Below, piece by piece: positions 7,202-13,745 of a stretch of 17,820 bases of DNA. Position 1 is the stretch's first letter; each line of letters begins with the position of its first letter. The stretch is from CBCPMX01 sp965120355 (GTDB lineage: Bacteria; Bacillota; Clostridia; Oscillospirales; Oscillospiraceae): assembly GCA_965120355.1 (NCBI GenBank), contig CBCPMX010000085.1, forward strand, positions 1 through 17,820. Reading direction: 5' to 3'. Below the pieces are notes generated by a model. It saw only the letters and a program-made list of their open reading frames with translations. It had not been told where the DNA came from and did not search any database. A program made the position numbers and the translations under genes.

Positions 7202-7231
7202 TGTTTACAGATGTCAAGACACCTGTAAACA
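7202..7231 (-). promoter_or_regulatory. 30-bp palindromic operator candidate over the EIIC start site
   Basis: TGTTTACAG (7202-7210) and CTGTAAACA (7223-7231) are perfect inverted repeats. Inside, TGTC and GACA continue the symmetry after one mismatch, leaving a 2-nt centre. The element begins 2 bp past the -10 hexamer and so covers the expected transcription start. Each half resembles TACAnnTGTA with one mismatch, the CopY/BlaI-type box, but that likeness is weak. Confidence 0.7.
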
Positions 7232-7233
7232 CC

Positions 7234-7262
7234 AATATACACATAGGCACAGGAAAAGTCAA
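7234..7262 (-). promoter_or_regulatory. Sigma-70-type promoter of the EIIC gene
   Basis: On the minus strand, TTGACT (7257-7262) and TATATT (7234-7239) are separated by exactly 17 bp, with TG just before the -10. A second TTGACA lies inside the palindrome but has no -10 at proper distance. Confidence 0.75.
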
Positions 7263-7298
7263 TGCTGAATTTTACAAAACTGTGAACAAAACAGCCCC

Positions 7299-8255
7299 TC
7301 AGCCTGTCCGGTTTGCCGAAAGCAGGGCCTCCAGCGCTCCGATCCGCGCTTCCGCAAAGCAGGATTCCACGCCAATATCCGCACCCCAGTGCCGGAGCCA
7401 ATCGCAGATTTTCCGGTATTCTGCGATGGCGTTCTGATACTGGCCCAATTGTTCATAAGCGTGGGCTTTGGAATATAGGCAGTCAGCGAAGCTGCCATCC
7501 AGCGCCAGCGCTTTGTCCCAATGAACAAAGGCTTCTTCATAGCGGCCCAGCCCCTTTTCTCCGCCAAGCACGTCGCCCGCCGCCGCGCAGACCTGGGGAT
7601 CCTCTGGTGCGAGCAATTGAACCTTTTCCAGCCATGGGAGCGCTTCTTTTGCGCGGCCTGCGTGATACAGTGCCCAGATTACGGCGAGGTATGCCTGTAC
7701 ATTGTCTGGTTCGTGTTCCAACCACGCAAGCTTCTGCTGAATTGCTTCTTCTCCGCGGCCCAAGCTGCAAAGCAGCAGAGAAATCTGCTGGTGCGTTTTG
7801 AACCACCATCCGTCCCGATTCGCGTCGCCCGCGTCCAGCGCTTTTTCATAATATCGCAGGGCCATTTCTGCATCCCGGCGGCTGCGTACATCGTAGAGAT
7901 AGCCATACATCATGTAGTCCTCTGTGGTGGGCGTTCCATGCAGGAGTACGTCCGCATAGGCTGCTTCCGCCTTCTGGAAATCCGTTTCTGTGCCGCCTTC
8001 CTCATAAATTGCCGCCAACCGGCCTCGATAGGTTCGGTATCCCGATGCGGTCCGGTAGCGCCCGGCGCCCAGCAGCTCGTCCGTCGTAACGCGGAATACC
8101 TCCGCCAGTTCCGGCAGGAGAGAGATGTCCGGTGCGCTCAAATTTTGCTCCCATTTGGAAATGGCCTGGCTGGAAATATGGAGCCGCTGCGCCAGCGCAT
8201 CCTGTGTCATATGGCTTTCTGTCCGCATCTGTTTAATCTTTTCGCCAATGGTCAT
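7299..8255 (-). CDS. XRE-family transcriptional regulator with C-terminal TPR domain
   Basis: The protein has 318 residues. The second of two close ATGs (8255) is chosen because AGGAGG (8263-8268) lies 7 nt before it and only 1 nt before the first ATG at 8261. Residues 2-62 form a Cro/C1-type helix-turn-helix (IGEKIKQMR, MTQDALAQRLHISSQAISKWE, PDISLLPELAEVF, TTDELL). From about 100 on, repeated helix pairs of TPR type appear (ALRYYEKALDAG; AIQQKLAWLEHEP; ALPWLEKVQLLAPEDP; AFVHWDKALALDGSFAD; AIAEYRKICDW). TPRs in such regulators often bind peptides or partner proteins; no ligand is evident. It ends 37 bp before the EIIC promoter on the same strand, so that operator is a possible target. Confidence 0.92.
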   Translation of the reverse strand: MTIGEKIKQMRTESHMTQDALAQRLHISSQAISKWEQNLSAPDISLLPELAEVFRVTTDELLGAGRYRTASGYRTYRGRLAAIYEEGGTETDFQKAEAAYADVLLHGTPTTEDYMMYGYLYDVRSRRDAEMALRYYEKALDAGDANRDGWWFKTHQQISLLLCSLGRGEEAIQQKLAWLEHEPDNVQAYLAVIWALYHAGRAKEALPWLEKVQLLAPEDPQVCAAAGDVLGGEKGLGRYEEAFVHWDKALALDGSFADCLYSKAHAYEQLGQYQNAIAEYRKICDWLRHWGADIGVESCFAEARIGALEALLSANRTG

Positions 8256-8293
8256 GTGCATTCCTCCTGTTTCGTTTTTGCGGCCGCAGTTCT

Positions 8294-8302
8294 ATTGTAG
8301 CA
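8294..8302 (-). promoter_or_regulatory. Extended -10 promoter of the XRE-TPR gene
   Basis: The minus-strand sequence TGCTACAAT is an extended -10 element about 40 bp before the start codon at 8255. No good -35 is present. Confidence 0.5.
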
Positions 8303-8361
8303 GCCCCACTGCAAAACACCAGCACGCGTTCGGATACTTTCTCCTATCTGTCTGGTTGAGC

Positions 8362-8396
8362 GAAAATACGGGCGGACCGGTGTTCCGGTCCGCCCG
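8362..8396 (-). terminator. Terminator of the NfeD-SPFH-DUF6440-LURP unit
   Basis: A perfect 12-bp stem (CGGGCGGACCGG, 8369-8380, with 8385-8396) closes a tetraloop. On the minus strand it runs into TATTTTCG. It lies 40 nt past the end of the LURP-one-type gene and separates this unit from the XRE-TPR gene. Confidence 0.85.
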
Positions 8397-8436
8397 CATT
8401 TATGCGCAGGAAACAGGGATGTACTTGTATGATCGG

Positions 8437-8904
8437 TCAGTCGTCTGCCGTAGCGCAGTCGATGGCCAGCACCACGGCCAGCGCCGGCAGCAGGTCCTTC
8501 GGGTCCTCCACATCCAGGGCATAGCAATCTCCGAAGGTGAACCACTGCTTTTCCAGGCGGCCCACTCTGCGGCTGCCGTCGGTGATTTCGTATTCGTGGC
8601 CGAAGAAATCGCCCTCTACCTTCCAGCCCAGGCCGCCCACGGCATAGGCTGGCGTAAACAGGGAAAACCGTTTGACAAGTTCCCCGATTTCCCGGCCATG
8701 AACCGACAGACCATACCTAGGCAGCATGGTCATGAACCGCTGCTCCACCGTCAGAACCTCCTGTTCCGCGGTGTCGGTCACATGGAGACACTTCCCCAGT
8801 CGGAACAGTTCCCCCTTGGCATAGAACAGATCATTTCCCTGGGCGTCCCAAATGGTAAACCGGTCCCGCCAGGAGAAGACATGCTGCTGGATATAAATTT
8901 CCAC
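8437..8904 (-). CDS. LURP-one-related family protein (YxjI-type)
   Basis: The 155-residue protein starts at GTG 8904, preceded by GGGAG 9 nt upstream, and begins only 3 nt after the stop of the previous gene, implying translational coupling. It shows the family's beta-rich pattern: IYIQQHVFSWRDRFTIWDAQGNDLFYAKGELF near the start, LHVTDTAEQEVLTVEQRF, then WKVEGDFFGHEYEITDG, and VGRLEKQWFTFGDCYALDVEDP towards the C-terminus. LURP-one/Tubby C-terminal-like/scramblase-fold proteins form a beta-barrel round a central helix. Bacterial members have no settled biochemical role, although the fold is shared with phospholipid scramblases. No signal peptide or TM segment is seen. It is the last gene of the unit, before the terminator at 8396. 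Confidence 0.85.
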   Translation of the reverse strand: MEIYIQQHVFSWRDRFTIWDAQGNDLFYAKGELFRLGKCLHVTDTAEQEVLTVEQRFMTMLPRYGLSVHGREIGELVKRFSLFTPAYAVGGLGWKVEGDFFGHEYEITDGSRRVGRLEKQWFTFGDCYALDVEDPKDLLPALAVVLAIDCATADD

Positions 8905-8907
8905 AGC

Positions 8908-9102
8908 TCACGTCTCCCAGCTTCCGCCCACCGGGGAAACCACCGGGTTGCCGCTGCGGTCCAGCAGCGGTGTCAAGCCGCCTGCATTTCCCGCCTGCCG
9001 GTACAGGTAATTGACGCCGGTCTCCCGGTCCACCCAAATTTCCAAAACATCCAGAACGCCCTGTGAATAGAGCTTCTCAAAACGATCCTTCGTTTTTGCC
9101 AT
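8908..9102 (-). CDS. DUF6440 family small protein
   Basis: This 64-residue protein starts at ATG 9102 with AGGAG 8 nt upstream. The core (RFEKLYSQGVLDVLEIW, VDRETGVNYLYRQAGNAGG, LTPLLDRSGNPVV) is the pattern recalled for DUF6440: a short protein with a ligand-like VD.ETGVNYL strand pair and a GLTPLLD.DG.PV end. Its function is not known. It lies 57 nt after the SPFH gene and 3 nt before the LURP-one gene. Confidence 0.85.
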   Translation of the reverse strand: MAKTKDRFEKLYSQGVLDVLEIWVDRETGVNYLYRQAGNAGGLTPLLDRSGNPVVSPVGGSWET

Positions 9103-9159
9103 GGATTCGTTCTCCTTTGCGCTTGATATGGGGACTGCGTGTCAGACAGGGCGCGCTCC

Positions 9160-10056
9160 CTATTGGTCAGTAAGCAGCGCCTTTGCCGACGCAGCCAAGC
9201 CGGCCAAACCCTGGATCTCCGACGGAATAATGATCTTGGTGGCCTTGCCGTCAGCCGCCTGCTGGAACGCCTCCAGGGCTTTGAGCTTGATGACCTGTTC
9301 GTTGGGGTTGGCCTCGTTGAGCAGTTTCAGGGCATCTGCCATGGCCTCCTGCACCTTCAGGATGGCCTGGGCCTCGCCCTCGGCCTTGAGAATGGCTGCC
9401 TCTTTTTCGGCAGTCGCACGGAGGATGGCGGATTCTTTTTCACCCTCAGCGACCAGAATGGCGGACTGTTTGGTACCCTCTGCCTGGAGAATGGCCTGGC
9501 GGCGTTCGCGCTCGGCCTTCATCTGCTTCTCCATGGAGTTCTGAATGTCCGCCGGCGGCTGGATGTTCTTGACTTCCACGCGGTTGACTTTGATGCCCCA
9601 GGGATCCGTGGCCTCGTCCAGGATCACGCGCATTTTGGAGTTGATGACATCCCGGGATGTCAGGGTCTGATCCAGTTCCAGGTCACCAATGATGTTCCGC
9701 AGAGTGGTGGCCGTCAGATTTTCAATGGCGGTCATGGGATTCTCCACGCCGTAGGTGTACAGCTTCGGGTCTGTGATCTGAAAAAACAGCACCGTATCGA
9801 TCTGCATGGTAACATTGTCCTTGGTGATCACCGGCTGGGGCGGATAGTCCAGCACCTGTTCCTTCAGGCTGACCTTTTTGGCCACCCGATCCAGAAACGG
9901 AATTTTAAAATGCAGGCCCACCTCCCAGACAGCTTGAAACGCGCCCAGGCGTTCCACCACATAAGCCCGGGACTGCTGCACAATGTAAATGTTTTTGACG
10001 ATCAGCAGCAGCACCAGAATCGCAAGAACCACGAGGACAATCGCAAGAATAGGCAT
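9160..10056 (-). CDS. SPFH/Band 7 (stomatin-like) membrane protein
   Basis: The 298-residue protein starts at ATG 10056 after AAGGAGGA. Residues 3-20 form one N-terminal membrane helix. The Band 7 domain follows (about 22-180), with VVERLGAFQAVWEVGLHFKIPF, DYPPQPVITKDNVTMQID, LRNIIGDLELDQTLTSRD and DPWGIKVNRVEVKNIQPP, all hallmarks of stomatin/QmcA proteins. Residues 187-240 are an Ala/Glu-rich coiled coil made of 11-residue repeats (QAILQAEGTKQ, SAILVAEGEKE, SAILRATAEKE, AAILKAEGEAQ). Such proteins form large oligomers at the membrane and scaffold microdomains. The NfeD-like gene upstream is the classic operon partner. No protease domain is fused. Confidence 0.95.
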   Translation of the reverse strand: MPILAIVLVVLAILVLLLIVKNIYIVQQSRAYVVERLGAFQAVWEVGLHFKIPFLDRVAKKVSLKEQVLDYPPQPVITKDNVTMQIDTVLFFQITDPKLYTYGVENPMTAIENLTATTLRNIIGDLELDQTLTSRDVINSKMRVILDEATDPWGIKVNRVEVKNIQPPADIQNSMEKQMKAERERRQAILQAEGTKQSAILVAEGEKESAILRATAEKEAAILKAEGEAQAILKVQEAMADALKLLNEANPNEQVIKLKALEAFQQAADGKATKIIIPSEIQGLAGLAASAKALLTDQ

Positions 10057-10171
10057 GAATCTTCCTCCTTACTAAGTTTTTTACAAATGCACACGCGGAG
10101 AACCGTCTGCTCCGGAACTGTTTCCTCTCCGGCACACACCGCTCCACGAAGCACACTGCACGGAAATTACA

Positions 10172-10237
10172 GGAACTTCTCATGGCGCTGTGGGCAAACC
10201 TGCCCGCCCACGGCCAAACGGTCTGTTCAGAAGTTCC
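10172..10237 (-). repeat. 9-bp inverted repeat in the NfeD-SPFH gap
   Basis: GGAACTTCT (10172-10180) and AGAAGTTCC (10229-10237) flank 48 nt that include a further TGGGC...GCCCA pairing. It overlaps the NfeD stop codon. It may fold into a long stem in the 170-nt gap 10057-10226, which holds no gene; function is uncertain. Confidence 0.35.
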
Positions 10238-10697
10238 CTTCGCCCGATTCCTGCCCGCAGGCGGCGGGCTCGGGCACTACGCAGACTTTGACCCCTTCAA
10301 TGCGCTGGACAACGACCACAGCGCCTTCTGCCACCGGCGTATCACACTTCGCCGTCCACTCCACGCCGCCGACCCGGACAGCGCCGCTGCCCGTCAACGG
10401 TTCGATAGCCTCGGTGACAATGGCGCGGCTGCCCAGAATCCGGTCGGCGTTTGTACGCTCCCGCTTTGGCGTGGCCAGCCGCTTCGCCAAAGGCCGCAGA
10501 CACGCCAGCAGCACCGCCGAGACGGCCACAAACAGGACGATCTGCACCAACAGCGGCGCGTCCAGCGCTGCCGCGATCAGCGCAACCACTGCACCGCCGC
10601 AAAACCAGACCGAAGCCAGCGTGACGGTAACGGCCTCCAAAACGCCGAAAAAGATGATTGCCACAAGCCAAAAAATCACTTCCGCTGTCATAGGCAT
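10227..10697 (-). CDS. NfeD-like membrane protein (short form)
   Basis: The protein has 156 residues from ATG 10697. An ATG at 10691 is an equally possible start, since GAGGG lies 2 nt from the first and 8 nt from the second, while AGGA lies 9 nt from the first. Residues 5-70 contain two to three hydrophobic helices (AEVIFWLVAIIFFGVLEAVTV; AVVALIAAAL; VQIVLFVAVSAVLLACL). Residues 85-142 are an OB-fold-like domain (ILGSRAIVTEAI, GSGAVRVGGVEWTAKCD, VAEGAVVVVQRIEGVKVCVV). This is the short NfeD1b type without the ClpP-class protease. It is known to pair with SPFH proteins, whose gene follows it here. Confidence 0.93.
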   Translation of the reverse strand: MPMTAEVIFWLVAIIFFGVLEAVTVTLASVWFCGGAVVALIAAALDAPLLVQIVLFVAVSAVLLACLRPLAKRLATPKRERTNADRILGSRAIVTEAIEPLTGSGAVRVGGVEWTAKCDTPVAEGAVVVVQRIEGVKVCVVPEPAACGQESGEGNF

Positions 10698-10740
10698 GAC
10701 CCTCTTTCCTGATTAATTTAAGTGAATGTTCTTTACCTGT

Positions 10741-10769
10741 ATCGTAACCGATTTCACGGGATTTGTCAA
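10741..10769 (-). promoter_or_regulatory. Sigma-70-type promoter of the nfeD-SPFH unit
   Basis: On the minus strand, TTGACA (10764-10769) and TACGAT (10741-10746) are separated by 17 bp. The start codon lies about 44 bp downstream. A full -35 consensus suggests strong housekeeping transcription. Confidence 0.85.
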
Positions 10770-10802
10770 GTAAATTCGGTGCAATGCCCAACGATGTCCC
10801 CT

Positions 10803-10820
10803 CTGAATTCTGAATTCTGA
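10803..10820. repeat. Short 7-bp tandem repeat
   Basis: CTGAATT occurs twice in tandem (10803-10816), followed by CTGA. It lies upstream of the nfeD promoter. No function is evident. Confidence 0.6.
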
Positions 10821-10877
10821 TTCCCCACGTCCCCCTTCTGCGCCGCAGCCGCAGGGTTGTCCTGCCGCAAACGTATG

Positions 10878-10903
10878 GGCCGCTGCAAAGCTTTGCAGCG
10901 GCC
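10878..10903 (-). terminator. Palindromic terminator-like element after mglC
   Basis: A 26-bp perfect palindrome (GGCCGCTGCAAAG and its complement, 10878-10903) can form an 11-bp stem with an AGCT loop, 54 nt past the mglC stop. The minus-strand exit (CATACGTTTGC) is only weakly U-rich. Confidence 0.65.
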
Positions 10904-10956
10904 GGAGGTATGTTTGAATTTCATGAAGCACTTCGCCGTGCGCAACCGCAGGCTGC

Positions 10957-12012
10957 TTACTTCTTAACCAGATATTTGCGCATGTCCAGAGCGCAGGCAA
11001 ACAGGATGATGCCGCCCTTGATGAGGTACTGCAGATCCTGGCTGACATTGGCCATGGTCAGACCAATGAAGATCAGGCGGAGCATCAATACGCCAATGAC
11101 AATACCGCTGATCTTACCAATGCCGCCCACAAAGCTGACGCCGCCGATGACGCAAGCCGCAATGGCGTCCAGCTCATAGTTCAAGCCGGTGTTGGCAGTG
11201 TTGGAGCCGATGCGGGCGCCCTCGATGAAGCCGGTGAAGCCGTACATGGCGCCGGCCAGGGCAAAGACCATGATGGTAGTCGCAAGGACATTTACGCCCG
11301 AAACGCGGGCCGCCTCTTCATTGGAGCCCAGAGCGAACATGTTCTTGCCGAAGGTGGTCTTGTTCCAGATAAACCACATCAAAGCCGTCAAAATAATGGC
11401 AAAAATCACATAGTTGGGAATACTCTGGCCGCCGATCCTGGGCAAAATGGAGCCCTTGACAAAATTGGTGTAGCTGTCGGCCAGGTTGGAAATGGCCATG
11501 CCGTTGTTGTTGCCCATTTTGACATACAGCAGCAGGCAGGTATACAGAATCAGCTGCGTGCCCAGGGTGACGATAAAGGGATGCAGCTTGAACTTGCCCA
11601 CAAAGAAGCCGTTGAACGCACCAATCAGCGCACCGATGGCCATTGCGATGATAATGACCACAGGAATGGGCAGTGTGCCGATGTTGGGCCACATCTTATT
11701 GGCAGCGCCCACCGTTTGCAGCAGCGATGCAGAGATACACGCCGTCAGGCCCACGGCCCGGCCGGCAGACAGGTCCGTACCAGTCAGGACGATACAGCCG
11801 GCAATACCCAGGGCCGCAGGCAGATAGGCGGCCGTTTGGGAAATAATGTTGACAATGGAGCTGGCAGAAATAAAGTTGGGGTTGATAATCGCAATGACGA
11901 TGGCGGCGATGATCATAATGATCAGCAGCGCGTTGTTCAGGATGACATCAAGCACCCGTTTGGCGTTCCAGCTCTGGGATTTCTGAGCCAATGCTTTGGA
12001 TTCTTTACTCAT
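10957..12012 (-). CDS. mglC: Galactose/methyl-galactoside-type ABC transporter permease
   Basis: The 351-residue membrane protein starts at ATG 12012, with a G-rich ribosome site, 20 nt after mglA. About eight to ten membrane helices are visible. Diagnostic segments are IVLTGTDLSAGRAVGLTA (the GxDLSxG signature of BPD_transp_2 permeases), GAFNGFFVGKFKLHPFIVTLGTQ, TTFGKNMFALGSNEEAARVSGVN (the EAA-like coupling segment) and GLNYELDAIAACVIGGVSFVGG. It forms the transmembrane channel (a homodimer in the family) for the sugar delivered by MglB, powered by MglA. The insertion MGNNNGMAISNLADSYTNFV is typical of MglC rather than RbsC. It is the last gene of the mgl unit. Confidence 0.95.
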   Translation of the reverse strand: MSKESKALAQKSQSWNAKRVLDVILNNALLIIMIIAAIVIAIINPNFISASSIVNIISQTAAYLPAALGIAGCIVLTGTDLSAGRAVGLTACISASLLQTVGAANKMWPNIGTLPIPVVIIIAMAIGALIGAFNGFFVGKFKLHPFIVTLGTQLILYTCLLLYVKMGNNNGMAISNLADSYTNFVKGSILPRIGGQSIPNYVIFAIILTALMWFIWNKTTFGKNMFALGSNEEAARVSGVNVLATTIMVFALAGAMYGFTGFIEGARIGSNTANTGLNYELDAIAACVIGGVSFVGGIGKISGIVIGVLMLRLIFIGLTMANVSQDLQYLIKGGIILFACALDMRKYLVKK

Positions 12013-12032
12013 GAGCGGTTCCCCCCGTTTGA

Positions 12033-13532
12033 CTATACATATTTGGCCGCCAGGGTCAGGATCTCCTCCTGGCTGGTGTTGGCGGCTTCCACTTCACCGG
12101 CCACCTGGCCGCCGGACATCACCAGGATCCGGTCACAGACGCCCAGCAGCTCCGGCATCTCCGAGGACACCATAATCACGCCCTTGCCCTCGTTGGCCAG
12201 ATCGATAATCAGCTGATAAATCTCATACTTGGCGCCCACGTCAATGCCGCGGGTCGGTTCGTCCAGCAGCAGGATCTCCGGTTTGGTCAGCAACCAGCGG
12301 CCAATGATTACCTTCTGCTGATTGCCGCCGGACAGAGAACGGATCTGGGTATTCTGGCTGGGCGTTTTAATGCGCATCGCCTGGATGGACCAGTCCGTGT
12401 CCTCTTTCATCTTTTTGTCGCTGAGGCAGATGCCGCCCAGCAAGTAATTTTTCAGGCTGGAGATGACCGTATTCTCCCGAATGCTGCGGATGCCGAAAAT
12501 GCCGGTGGCACGGCGTTCCTCCGTCAGCAGTGCAAAGCCGTTCTTGATGGCCTCCTTGGGCGAGCGGTTCTCGATCTGCTTGCCGTGAATCTTGATGGTG
12601 CCGCCGCCGCGGGTCATGGCGCCGAACAGATTCTCCAGCACTTCGGTACGGCCGGAACCGTCCAGTCCCGCGATCCCCAGAATCTCGCCCTTGCGCAGCT
12701 GGAAGGTGGCGTCTTTCAGGCGGGTATACCGGCCCGAGATGTGTTCAACGTCCAGAATCACTTCTTCGGGATGATTGGTTTTGGGCGGGAAACGATTGGT
12801 CAGCTCGCGGCCCACCATCAGGCGGATGATCTCATCCATGGTCAGTTCCTTGGCCGGCTTGGTAGCCACCCAGGTACCGTCGCGCATGATGGTGACGTCG
12901 TCGCTGATGCGCAGAATCTCGTCCATCTTGTGACTGATGTAAATAATGCCGCAGCCCTTGGCTTTGAGCATATCGATGATGCGGAACAGGTGCTCCACCT
13001 CTGTCTCCGTCAAGGACGAGGTGGGTTCGTCAAAGACAATAATTTTGGCGTCGTAGCTGACGGCTTTCGCGATTTCTACCATCTGCCGTTGGCTGACAGG
13101 CATGGTGGACATAATGGCCTTGGGGTTGACCGTCACTTCCAGCTGCTCAAAAATTTCCTTGGTGCGCTTGGCCATGATCTTTTCGCTGACCATGATGCCG
13201 CCCACCTTGGGATAGCGGCCCAGCCACAGGTTATCCATGACGCTGCGGGTCAGAGCCTGGTTCAGTTCCTGGTGCACCATGGCGACGCCGTTCTCCAACG
13301 CCTCCTTGGAGCTCTTAAAGTCCACCTCTTTGCCCTCCAGAAAGATCTGCCCGCCATCCTTGCGGTAAATACCGAACAGACATTTCATCAGGGTAGACTT
13401 GCCGGCGCCGTTTTCGCCCATAAGGGCATGGACGGTACCGGGACGCACGGTGATGGAGACATTGTCCAGGGCCTTGACGCCGGGAAATTCCTTGCTGATC
13501 TGACGCATTTCCAGCAGTGCCGGCTGCTCCAT
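12033..13532 (-). CDS. mglA: Sugar ABC transporter ATP-binding protein, tandem ATPase
   Basis: The 499-residue protein starts at ATG 13532 after AGGAGG with a 6-nt gap. It has two ABC domains, as in MglA/RbsA/XylG. The first has Walker A GENGAGKST (39-47), a degenerate signature VSQRQMVEIAKA and Walker B IIVFDEPTSSLTETE. The second has a degenerate P-loop GLDGSGRTE, the signature LSGGNQQKVIIGRWL and Walker B LLLDEPTRGIDVG. The first domain keeps a full Walker A while the second does not, the usual asymmetry of this class. It energises import by MglB and MglC at the inner face of the membrane. The gap to mglB upstream (13533-13745) holds two hairpins and no gene. Confidence 0.96.
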   Translation of the reverse strand: MEQPALLEMRQISKEFPGVKALDNVSITVRPGTVHALMGENGAGKSTLMKCLFGIYRKDGGQIFLEGKEVDFKSSKEALENGVAMVHQELNQALTRSVMDNLWLGRYPKVGGIMVSEKIMAKRTKEIFEQLEVTVNPKAIMSTMPVSQRQMVEIAKAVSYDAKIIVFDEPTSSLTETEVEHLFRIIDMLKAKGCGIIYISHKMDEILRISDDVTIMRDGTWVATKPAKELTMDEIIRLMVGRELTNRFPPKTNHPEEVILDVEHISGRYTRLKDATFQLRKGEILGIAGLDGSGRTEVLENLFGAMTRGGGTIKIHGKQIENRSPKEAIKNGFALLTEERRATGIFGIRSIRENTVISSLKNYLLGGICLSDKKMKEDTDWSIQAMRIKTPSQNTQIRSLSGGNQQKVIIGRWLLTKPEILLLDEPTRGIDVGAKYEIYQLIIDLANEGKGVIMVSSEMPELLGVCDRILVMSGGQVAGEVEAANTSQEEILTLAAKYV

Positions 13533-13557
13533 GAAATTCCTCCTCTCTCTTAATTGC

Positions 13558-13600
13558 CATCAGGCGGAGACATACGGCGGGCGCATGTCTCCGCCTGATG
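13558..13600 (-). other. mglB-mglA intergenic hairpin, mglA-proximal
   Basis: A perfect 16-bp stem (13558-13573 with 13585-13600) closes an 11-nt loop. It ends about 12 nt before the mglA ribosome site. There is no U-tract, so it more likely stabilises the 3' end of mglB mRNA or tunes mglA translation than fully terminates. Confidence 0.7.
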
Positions 13601-13646
13601 CAGGGGTATCCGGTCCGGGCACAGCCGCCCGGGTATATTACGGCAG

Positions 13647-13689
13647 GCGGGGCTGCCCGGGGACAGGATGTCCCCACGGGCAGCCCCGC
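13647..13689 (-). other. mglB-mglA intergenic hairpin, mglB-proximal
   Basis: GCGGGGCTGCCCG (13647-13659) pairs with 13677-13689. An overlapping inner stem, GGGGACA (13659-13665) with TGTCCCC (13669-13675), extends the structure almost without a break. It begins 57 nt after the mglB stop. The exit lacks a U-tract. Confidence 0.7.
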
Positions 13690-13745
13690 GGATACTGACT
13701 TTGTACTCTTTGGGGTGTCCCCGCTGTTCGGCTGTCTGATCGGGA

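Noticed and set aside
7202..7231. Intrinsic terminator reading of the palindrome before the EIIC gene
   Set aside because: Its position directly after the -10 and the lack of a following U-run fit an operator better than a terminator.
9139..10716. Plus-strand open frame of 525 codons
   Set aside because: It runs antisense through the SPFH and NfeD genes, both of which are well conserved and have promoter and ribosome sites.
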